From the NCBI GenBank assembly GCA_937868245.1, contig CALMMI010000233.1:1-9632 (forward strand): a DNA stretch of 9,632 nt. The letters are read 5' to 3'. The notes under the pieces were generated by a model that had not been told where the DNA came from, did no database searches, and was given only the letters and a program-made list of their open reading frames with translations. Of the stretch, positions 1 through 6,560 are shown piece by piece. Origin of the DNA: an uncultured Ignavibacteria bacterium (GTDB taxonomy: Bacteria; Bacteroidota; Ignavibacteria; Kapaibacteriales; UBA961). Both the position numbers and the translations under genes were made by a program. The first letter of the stretch is position 1. The number at the start of each line of letters is the position of its first letter.

Positions 1-97
1 GTATATTCATACTGGTTATTGTGGTTAGGCGACAATATAATTGGTCTCTATATTGAATGCAAGCTACAAATAACAATCTATCTTACCAAATAAATAA

Positions 98-134
98 TTA
101 GGTCAGGTCGGTTATAAGAACCGACCTGACCTAA
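98..134. terminator. Perfect 16-bp hairpin, probable terminator
   Basis: The left arm at 98-113 (TTAGGTCAGGTCGGTT) is the exact reverse complement of the right arm at 119-134, with a 5-base loop ATAAG. The stem is far more GC-rich than its surroundings. Read on the minus strand, which is the direction of the receptor gene ending at 269, the stem is followed by a T-rich stretch (AATTATTTATTT), as expected of an intrinsic terminator. It lies about 135 bases past that stop codon. It could also end a plus-strand gene coming in from the left, so a bidirectional role is possible. The sequence alone cannot exclude a mobile palindromic repeat. Confidence 0.7.
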
Positions 135-157
135 ACTTATAAATTCATAAATATCTA

Positions 158-239
158 AGCTATGATTTTCATGATTTGTTTGATTTTATGATTTACGCTC
201 ACTCTCCTCTTAATCATAAAAATCACTCAAATCATAGCT
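158..239. repeat. Imperfect palindrome built from TGATT units
   Basis: The left arm (158-193) starts AGCTATGATT and carries TGATT at 163, 172, 181 and 189. The right arm (212-239) is its imperfect reverse complement, with AATCA at 212, 221 and 229 and ending AATCATAGCT. The units recur every 8-9 bases. The arms align at both outer and inner ends, with an insertion of about 8 bases in the left arm. The centre, near 194-211, is unrelated. It sits between the receptor stop codon and the hairpin at 98-134. It resembles dispersed palindromic (REP-like) intergenic repeats, but its copy number in the genome is unknown. Confidence 0.6.
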
Positions 240-268
240 CAAACAAATTACACAGTTAAGGCAGCATT

Positions 269-2692
269 CTACCCATCACCTCTCGGAGCAGACTTCTCTG
301 TATTGTGCTGTTCCAAATTCACACTTTTACCGAATGTATAACTTAGATTAAGATTAAAATACCTGCTAAGGGGTTTACTGTCTGTACTGAGTGAGAATCC
401 ATTCCCAAATGCAATTCTATCTCGTTTTTGGAGGTCAAAGGGGTCGGATGCAGTCAGATTAATAGTTAAGGCATTATCCAACATTTTATAGATTGCTCCA
501 AAATTCATAAAAAAGAAAGTAAGAGCTTTCTCTCCTCCGATAGTATAAGGCGACATATATCTTCCGTTAACGTTTAGTGTCAACCCCTTAATTACCTCAT
601 AGCTAACCGAGCCGTTTGCACTTGCATTGGTGGATTCCGTTGCAAAGTCGCTTGAATATGCAGTACCACCGCCGTTTTTGTAATTTTGGATACTTAAATT
701 TAATCTGGCTGAAAACCCTGTTCGAGTCCTGTAATTGAATGTACCGTCAATCCCTATTGTTTGCAACCCGCTGTAATTAACATAACTGTTCGTGTAAATA
801 TCATTAATCAGAACCGAATTCAATTTAATTTCATCAACTGTTTTTTTGTAGTAGGGGGAAATAGTGATGGTTGTAGAGCCAAGAAATGCGTTGGCGGAAA
901 GTTCTAACGAATGCGTAAATTCTGGTCGAATCTCAGGATTACCTACAAATTGACTAGTAGAACTCGAGCGGGTGGCACGAGGGTTTAGAATATTTACCCA
1001 AGGCAACTGTATGCTTCTGTTATAATTTGCAGTTAACTGATACTCTTGTGATAACTTCCACGAAATTGATGCACTCGGAAAAAGGTTAGGATATGCACGT
1101 TCAATTGTTGTGTCGCGGAATGTACCACCGATTGCAGCGTGTTCATATCTAGCTCCCACTTGCATCGAAATATCATCGGTGAATGAGTACCCGAAATTCG
1201 AGTAAAAGGCATAGAGTGAATTATGCGGGGTGGCGTTCAGTGTTTGAGTCGAATCGACATGATAGGTATTTGTATAAAAATCATACACTTTTGTGGTAAC
1301 ATCGCTGGGATGAGTTTCAGCTTCGATTTTATGCCCAAGTTCAATTGTAAGAGCTTTGATTGGAGCATAGGAATAATCGAGTTTTAGATTATAGGCAGGG
1401 TTGCTCTCCTTTCCCAATGTTACCTGTTGTAAAGAATTAACTGAATCAAGCTCAGAGCCGGGTGTAAGTAGAACACTGCTGCTATATTCGTTTCTAGTGT
1501 TGTCCCAATTTGAATGATTGAGATCTATTGAAATTTTATGGTCATCAGCAAATTGATGTCTGTAGAGAAGCGACAGATTCATCCAAGTTCCGCTTCGATT
1601 GAAATCCGAAGAATCCTTTACAAGTTGAGTGACCATTTTATTTGAATTGGAACGTGTACCATTACCTATTGATGAGTTAGTACCCGGACCGTAGTTAAAC
1701 TCTCCTGACAATGATAGTACATCATTTGGCGAAAGGCTAAAATCAATTTGTGGGTTTGTGTAGTACCCCGTATATGTACCTTTGTTAAAAACGGTTTTAT
1801 TAATGTATTGAAGTGATGGAGAGAGAGGATTATCGCGTTCGTAAATGGAATTGCTGTTATATATCCCGTGGTATGCCCCAACATTAAGCGAACCTGTAAT
1901 TAAGGAATCATTATAGTAAAATGTTCCGCCTCCATTGCGACCTTCTATTGTTGATCCGCCAAGATATACGTTCCCGCCAATATAATCCGTAAGCCCCTTA
2001 TCCATTATAATATTGATTATTCCGCCATTGAATTTTGCATCGTATTTTGCTCCGGGTGCTGTCCTTACTTCTACAGCCTTGATATTCATCGAAGGTAATT
2101 GTTGTAGCATCTTATTGCGCTGCTCCGCATCCATGGTAAGCGGCTTGTCATTAATCATCACAACAACATTCTCATCCCCTCGCAGCTTTATTCCACCGTT
2201 CTCATCTACTTGCACGGCAGGGATTTGATCCAGCACTTCACTTACTGTAGTTGCAACCACATTTGGATTATCCTTCACCGAATAAACGTTTTTATCAGGT
2301 CGTATTTCTGTAAATTCACGCCATCCGACTACTTCCACATCTCCTGTAGTAATTGCCGATTCCTTTAGATATATCATAGACAAAGTTTTGTCTTCGTCGG
2401 ATTGGGAAATCACTTGAGAAACTGTTGCATATCCTACCCTTCGTACTTCAAGTGTATATTTCTTATTGGCAGGAACATCCAATGAAAAGCTTCCTTGGGC
2501 GGTTGTCATAACCCCTTTTACGAGAGTACTGTCGGGGAGTGAACGAAGTGTTACCCGTACACTTCTTATCGGCTTTTTTGTGGAATCATCAGCTACATTA
2601 CCACTAATTTTAATGCTCTTCTGAGCAAATGTAGGGATTGCAGCTACGGTAATCAAGCATAGTATGGTAATAAGTAATCTATTGAGAGGCAT
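269..2692 (-). CDS. TonB-dependent receptor, outer membrane beta-barrel family
   Basis: An intact 807-residue outer-membrane protein. Residues 1-23 form a signal peptide (hydrophobic LLITILCLITVAAI, then cleavage-like TFAQ). Residues about 27-110 are a carboxypeptidase-regulatory-like beta-sandwich, common at the start of Bacteroidota receptors. A plug domain spans about 128-235, with the block IKLRGDENVVVMINDKP (168-184) and EVRTAPGAKYD followed by GGIINIIM. The rest is a 22-strand-type barrel with alternating polar/aromatic strands, ending in YFNLNLSYTFGK plus an 18-residue charged tail. This fits the OMP_b-brl_3 (PF14905) kind of receptor, which is thought to import a ligand using TonB-ExbBD energy; the ligand cannot be read from the sequence. 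The start is supported by GGAG (2698-2701) five bases upstream of ATG. The gene is divergent from the second receptor at 3020. Confidence 0.9.
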   Translation of the reverse strand: MPLNRLLITILCLITVAAIPTFAQKSIKISGNVADDSTKKPIRSVRVTLRSLPDSTLVKGVMTTAQGSFSLDVPANKKYTLEVRRVGYATVSQVISQSDEDKTLSMIYLKESAITTGDVEVVGWREFTEIRPDKNVYSVKDNPNVVATTVSEVLDQIPAVQVDENGGIKLRGDENVVVMINDKPLTMDAEQRNKMLQQLPSMNIKAVEVRTAPGAKYDAKFNGGIINIIMDKGLTDYIGGNVYLGGSTIEGRNGGGTFYYNDSLITGSLNVGAYHGIYNSNSIYERDNPLSPSLQYINKTVFNKGTYTGYYTNPQIDFSLSPNDVLSLSGEFNYGPGTNSSIGNGTRSNSNKMVTQLVKDSSDFNRSGTWMNLSLLYRHQFADDHKISIDLNHSNWDNTRNEYSSSVLLTPGSELDSVNSLQQVTLGKESNPAYNLKLDYSYAPIKALTIELGHKIEAETHPSDVTTKVYDFYTNTYHVDSTQTLNATPHNSLYAFYSNFGYSFTDDISMQVGARYEHAAIGGTFRDTTIERAYPNLFPSASISWKLSQEYQLTANYNRSIQLPWVNILNPRATRSSSTSQFVGNPEIRPEFTHSLELSANAFLGSTTITISPYYKKTVDEIKLNSVLINDIYTNSYVNYSGLQTIGIDGTFNYRTRTGFSARLNLSIQNYKNGGGTAYSSDFATESTNASANGSVSYEVIKGLTLNVNGRYMSPYTIGGEKALTFFFMNFGAIYKMLDNALTINLTASDPFDLQKRDRIAFGNGFSLSTDSKPLSRYFNLNLSYTFGKSVNLEQHNTEKSAPRGDG

Positions 2693-3019
2693 TTATTCTC
2701 CACAAAAAACATAAATGAACAATTTGGTTTCAACAAAGCTACGGCAATAAATACTCTGAGTTTCGCATCTTAACATTTCTTGACATTTTTTATTTCTTTT
2801 TCAAGGAATATTACGTTTAATTCCTTTTCAGCTTAATTCAACAGTAAAGTTTTAGAATGATAGTAAATCAATTGAATTTGCTCACATTGATACGATTTTT
2901 GACTTTGAAGGTTGAATGAAAATTAAAATAAATTTCCTAAACGTAAATTTCTTCGACACAAAAACGCATCTTGTGCGTCATAGAGCGAGATTTATTATCC
3001 ATTTTCAGACTGTTTTTTC
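2693..3019. promoter_or_regulatory. Divergent promoter region between two receptor genes
   Basis: This 327-base AT-rich gap separates two divergently transcribed receptor genes and must hold both promoters. I see no open frame of note and no recognisable cobalamin or SAM riboswitch core. Visible elements are a nonamer TAAACGTAA placed upstream of each gene in that gene's own orientation (2811-2819 minus, 2938-2946 plus), an inverted repeat AAGGAAT/ATTCCTT (2803-2809 and 2820-2826) around the first nonamer, and a small 5-bp hairpin ACGCA-TCTTG-TGCGT at 2964-2978 in the leader of the plus-strand gene. The functions are inferred only. Confidence 0.6.
2734..2741 (-). promoter_or_regulatory. Bacteroidota-type -7 promoter box candidate
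   Basis: On the minus strand this reads TAGCTTTG, an exact match to the TAnnTTTG -7 consensus described for the primary sigma factor of Bacteroidota. It lies about 42 bases upstream of the ATG of the receptor gene, giving a leader of about 35 bases. A good TTTG -33 element is not visible at the expected distance, so the call rests on one box only. Confidence 0.35.
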
Positions 3020-5245
3020 GTGCAATCTTTATTCTATGTCCGGTTCTTTCTTCGTTATTTGGCTCTAAGTATATTATTATTAACAAGCTTCACTGCTTCC
3101 ACTTTAGCTGCAGTTCCTGATTCGAATGTTTCAAAACCTCGACTACCAGCAGTACCCCACACAAAAAAGACAGATTCTGTTATCACCAAAAAGAATTACA
3201 CAACACAACAAGTTGTAGTAACAGGCACAAGAAATGAATCCCTTGTACAAGACTCCCCAGTTCGCGTTGAAGTGATTAGCAATGCCCAACTCCAATCAAC
3301 AGCTATGGTGAATGCTGCTGATTTGTTGCGAGAGCAAACCGGGTTGCTTCTTACTACTAATGTGCGAACAGGAGTACAAATGATGGGGTTAAGTCCAGAT
3401 TACACAATGATTCTGATTGACGGACAACCTATGGTGGGTCGCATAGCAGGTGTACTTGAATTATCAAGAATTTCAGTGGGTAACATCGACAGAGTTGAAA
3501 TTGTAAAAGGTCCGATGTCGTCGCTTTACGGAAGTGATGCACTTGCAGGAGTGATTAATATCATCACCAAAAAACCTAAGGATGGATGGAGCGGCAAGGT
3601 TTATTCTCAGTATCTGCACCATGGAGCAGCTGAATTGCAGCTTGAAGGTGGGTATGGAGGAAACGATATTGAGGCAACAGCCTTTTTCAACAGAAAATCT
3701 GCAGTTCCGTTTGAATTACACCAAGATTCATTAGTTTTGCCTTATGCAGGGTTTACAGATTATACTTCCCAATTAAAGGCTCTTTGGCGTATTTCACCTT
3801 CTATTAACATTAGTGGAAACGGACGTTACTTTCAATCTGACAGCCGTGGATCGTTTACGGAATCTTTTTTCGGACAGATTGCTTCAAACAGCGGTTCTGT
3901 TCATCAGAAAGAGCTTTCCGGTACTCTTGCCTCCGAATGGACACATGGGAAAGCCAGGTTAACTGCTCAACTGTACGGCTCAAAATATACCGAACGGTAC
4001 GATTTTGATACAACCCAGGGTTCAGCAGGAAATACGGATGATTTCGACAGGCAAATATTAAAAGGTTACCTTCAATACGACGTATTTTGGAATCTGCGAA
4101 ATCGCTTTACATTTGGTCTGGAAGAAAACCTTGATAATACATTCGGCTCACGATACCCGGATAAACCTTCGTACCGAACCTTTTCTGTATTCGGGCAATG
4201 GGAAGGAAATCCTACCGAGTGGGTGTCATATTCGTTGAGTGCCCGATATGTAGATAACAGTGCGTATGCAAATCCCTCTTTTTCGGGCAACGGGTTCGAC
4301 AGTACTCTTCTTACCGCCTTATGGCTGACACATCCCAAACTCGCCTTAAATTTCAAACTCACCGACAACCTTCAATTCCGTACTTCGATTGGAACAGGAT
4401 ATAAAGTACCGGATTTCCGTCAATTGTATATTCAATTTTCGAACAACCTTGCAGGAGCAGGTTACAATTTATTAGGCGCTCGCCGTTTGGGGTTGGACCT
4501 TCAACCGGAACGCTCCACTGCATTTGATGCAGGACTTACCTATAATTTCACATCTGAATCTACAGAGAACCCTCTATCCGGTTCAATTGAAGTTCGCGGA
4601 TTTCGAAATAACTTATCTAATTTAATCGAGTTTTATCTGGCTGGTCAAGACCCAAATACCAATGTTGCCGTTTATTCCTACCACAACCTTGCGCATGTTT
4701 ACACACAAGGGATTGAAACGAATGTACGGCTTGCAAAGCAGGTTGATGCATCGAAACTGCTGAGTCTGGATCTTGGCTATCAATATCTGGATGCAAAAGA
4801 TGTAGAAGTGCTGAATGCAATCGACAAAAAGGAAGCGGTCTATATTTCCGGTGAATATCTTCTGCGGAAAAATTATGGTGGTTTATGGCTCCGTTCAAAA
4901 CACAGTGGTGTTGTACGCTTCCAATTGGATGATCAGGAAATAGGAGTCAAAGCTAATATTAGATTACAATATGTAGGGCGTTTTGGCGATGAATCCCTTG
5001 ACAAAAACGGATTGGCGATAGGTAATCCGCCTCGCAGGGTTTTAGACCGTGATGACGAATATGTACCCGGGTACACAATATTAAACGCTGCCATTAGCAA
5101 ACGGTTCGAAAACGTGAATATTCTTTCTGCTTCACGTATTGAAACTACACTCGGAGTGAATAATATTTTAGACACAATGAACCTTAAATCCATTCCATCC
5201 CTTCTTGGTCGTCAGTTTTTTGTAAATTTGGCTATTCAATGGTAG
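3020..5245 (+). CDS. TonB-dependent receptor, CirA/BtuB-like
   Basis: An intact 741-residue outer-membrane receptor that should import a scarce ligand (siderophore, cobalamin or similar) using TonB-ExbBD energy. Residues 1-31 look like a signal peptide (SILLLTSFTASTLAA). A TonB-box-like QQVVVTGTRNE follows at 63-73. The plug spans about 71-186, with LIDGQPMVGR (132-141) and the classic RVEIVKGPMSSLYGSDALAG (158-177) then VINIITKKP. The barrel follows, and the chain ends FFVNLAIQW with the terminal aromatic residue usual for outer-membrane proteins. There is no N-terminal carboxypeptidase-like domain, unlike the neighbouring receptor. The start is GTG; the in-frame stop is at 2981, no ATG lies between, and no Shine-Dalgarno is visible. 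The substrate cannot be assigned. A PLP enzyme starts 33 bases downstream on the same strand. Confidence 0.9.
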   Translation: MQSLFYVRFFLRYLALSILLLTSFTASTLAAVPDSNVSKPRLPAVPHTKKTDSVITKKNYTTQQVVVTGTRNESLVQDSPVRVEVISNAQLQSTAMVNAADLLREQTGLLLTTNVRTGVQMMGLSPDYTMILIDGQPMVGRIAGVLELSRISVGNIDRVEIVKGPMSSLYGSDALAGVINIITKKPKDGWSGKVYSQYLHHGAAELQLEGGYGGNDIEATAFFNRKSAVPFELHQDSLVLPYAGFTDYTSQLKALWRISPSINISGNGRYFQSDSRGSFTESFFGQIASNSGSVHQKELSGTLASEWTHGKARLTAQLYGSKYTERYDFDTTQGSAGNTDDFDRQILKGYLQYDVFWNLRNRFTFGLEENLDNTFGSRYPDKPSYRTFSVFGQWEGNPTEWVSYSLSARYVDNSAYANPSFSGNGFDSTLLTALWLTHPKLALNFKLTDNLQFRTSIGTGYKVPDFRQLYIQFSNNLAGAGYNLLGARRLGLDLQPERSTAFDAGLTYNFTSESTENPLSGSIEVRGFRNNLSNLIEFYLAGQDPNTNVAVYSYHNLAHVYTQGIETNVRLAKQVDASKLLSLDLGYQYLDAKDVEVLNAIDKKEAVYISGEYLLRKNYGGLWLRSKHSGVVRFQLDDQEIGVKANIRLQYVGRFGDESLDKNGLAIGNPPRRVLDRDDEYVPGYTILNAAISKRFENVNILSASRIETTLGVNNILDTMNLKSIPSLLGRQFFVNLAIQW

Positions 5246-5278
5246 AATGAACATCAATTATATTCTTAAACAGTATTT

Positions 5279-6433
5279 ATGAAAAGTAAAACAAAAACAC
5301 ATTTCGCAACAAAAGCAATCCATGTAGGTCAAGAACCAGAACAAATTACCGGAGCAGTAACCGTTCCTCTTTTCCAAACATCTACGTATGCACAAATTGA
5401 AATTGGTAAGCACACAGGATTTGAATACGCCAGAACGCAAAACCCTACACGGTTTGCATGGGAGGAAAATATTGCAGCACTCGAAAACGGCATTGCAGCT
5501 TACGCTTTTGGAAGCGGCTTAGCTGCCGAGGATGCAGTAATGAAACTCCTTTCAGCTGGAGACCATGTTGTGTGCGCAGAAGATATGTACGGTGGAACAT
5601 ACCGCCTTTTCGAAAAAATCTACCGAAGATTCGGCTTGACTTTTTCGTATGTGGATATGACAAATCCTGATGAAGTCAAAAAAGCAATGCAACCGAATAC
5701 CAAAATGGTATATAGCGAATCACCCACCAATCCGATGATGCGCCTTACAGACCTTGCGGCAGTTGCTGAAATTGCCCATAACCACCATGCTCTTTTCGTG
5801 GTTGACAATACCTTTGCAACACCATATTTTCAGCAACCTATAACACTTGGAGCTGATATTGTTCTTCATTCCGCCACAAAATATCTGGGTGGTCATTCCG
5901 ATTTGATAAGCGGTGTTGTTATTACGAATAATGAGGATATTTCTGCGCAACTAAAATTCATTCAAAACGCAGCCGGTGCAGTTCCAGGTGCTTTCGACTG
6001 TTGGCTGCTGCTTCGCTCGGTTAAAACACTCGCAATCCGAATGCAGCAACATGAGCGAAATGCTCTTAGTATTTCCCATGCACTTGAAAATCACAAAAAT
6101 GTATTGGCAATTCACTATCCCGGACTTTTCTCACACCCGCAACATGAACTCGCCAAACGGCAAATGACTGGGTTCGGCGGAATAATTTCAATTGAACTTG
6201 GGTCGTATCAAAATGCACAACAGTTTGTAAAGAATCTTGGGATTTTTACACTTGCAGAATCTCTTGGTGGAGTTGAATCGTTGATTTGCCATCCTGTTTC
6301 GATGACTCACGGAAGCATTCCAAAAGAACAACGCGAAAAACTTGGAATAACCGACGGTCTAGTGCGACTTTCCTGCGGAATAGAAGATACCGAAGATTTG
6401 ATAAATGATGTTTTAAATGCACTGGATTATTAA
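5279..6433 (+). CDS. Cystathionine gamma-lyase/gamma-synthase family PLP enzyme
   Basis: A 384-residue cytoplasmic enzyme of the Cys/Met metabolism PLP-dependent family (trans-sulfuration), full length for the family. Visible residues: YAR at 50-52 (phosphate binding across the dimer), GSGLAA at 78-83, the cofactor-stacking tyrosine in DMYGG (Y104), VVDNTFATP with D176, SATKYLGGHSD with Schiff-base lysine K201, LAESLGGVES with E327 and S329, and LVRLSCGIED with R363 for the substrate carboxylate. The glutamate in LAESLGG is typical of cystathionine gamma-lyase and gamma-synthase and argues against methionine gamma-lyase. By recall the chain resembles human cystathionine gamma-lyase from its N-terminus (FATKAIHVGQEPEQ) onward. 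Lyase (cysteine synthesis) versus synthase (methionine synthesis) cannot be separated by eye. It probably shares a transcript with the receptor 33 bases upstream; no Shine-Dalgarno is obvious. Confidence 0.93.
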   Translation: MKSKTKTHFATKAIHVGQEPEQITGAVTVPLFQTSTYAQIEIGKHTGFEYARTQNPTRFAWEENIAALENGIAAYAFGSGLAAEDAVMKLLSAGDHVVCAEDMYGGTYRLFEKIYRRFGLTFSYVDMTNPDEVKKAMQPNTKMVYSESPTNPMMRLTDLAAVAEIAHNHHALFVVDNTFATPYFQQPITLGADIVLHSATKYLGGHSDLISGVVITNNEDISAQLKFIQNAAGAVPGAFDCWLLLRSVKTLAIRMQQHERNALSISHALENHKNVLAIHYPGLFSHPQHELAKRQMTGFGGIISIELGSYQNAQQFVKNLGIFTLAESLGGVESLICHPVSMTHGSIPKEQREKLGITDGLVRLSCGIEDTEDLINDVLNALDY

Positions 6434-6492
6434 CTTACTATTATTTTCAGTAGAATATTATACATAGAATTTTCCGGCAGAATAAAACTATA

Positions 6493-6527
6493 AAAGCCCT
6501 TTCAATTAATTTACTTGAAAGGGCTTT
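6493..6527. terminator. Bidirectional intrinsic terminator
   Basis: The left arm AAAGCCCTTTCAA (6493-6505) and right arm TTGAAAGGGCTTT (6515-6527) form a perfect 13-bp stem with a 9-base loop. It lies in the 127-base gap between the stop codons of two convergent genes. The stem's own A/T ends and the T-rich flanks on both strands supply U-rich tails, so it can serve the PLP-enzyme gene (plus) and the sorting-domain gene (minus). Confidence 0.85.
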
Positions 6528-6560
6528 ACTTTATATTACCGATAGATTATTCAAATGATT

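Noticed and set aside
1..93. Plus-strand frame open from the left edge to a TAA at 91-93, just before the hairpin at 98
   Set aside because: Only 30 codons, with no recognisable family motif. It could be the tail of a gene to the left, but a stretch this short can be open by chance, and a second frame is open to 56.
98..239. An insertion sequence or MITE spanning both left-end palindromes
   Set aside because: No matching terminal inverted repeats enclose both structures, no target-site duplication is evident, and no transposase fragment is present.
2693..3019. Possible cobalamin or SAM riboswitch upstream of the plus-strand receptor
   Set aside because: No B12-box-like or S-box-like conserved core is visible; only a 5-bp hairpin (2964-2978) is present.
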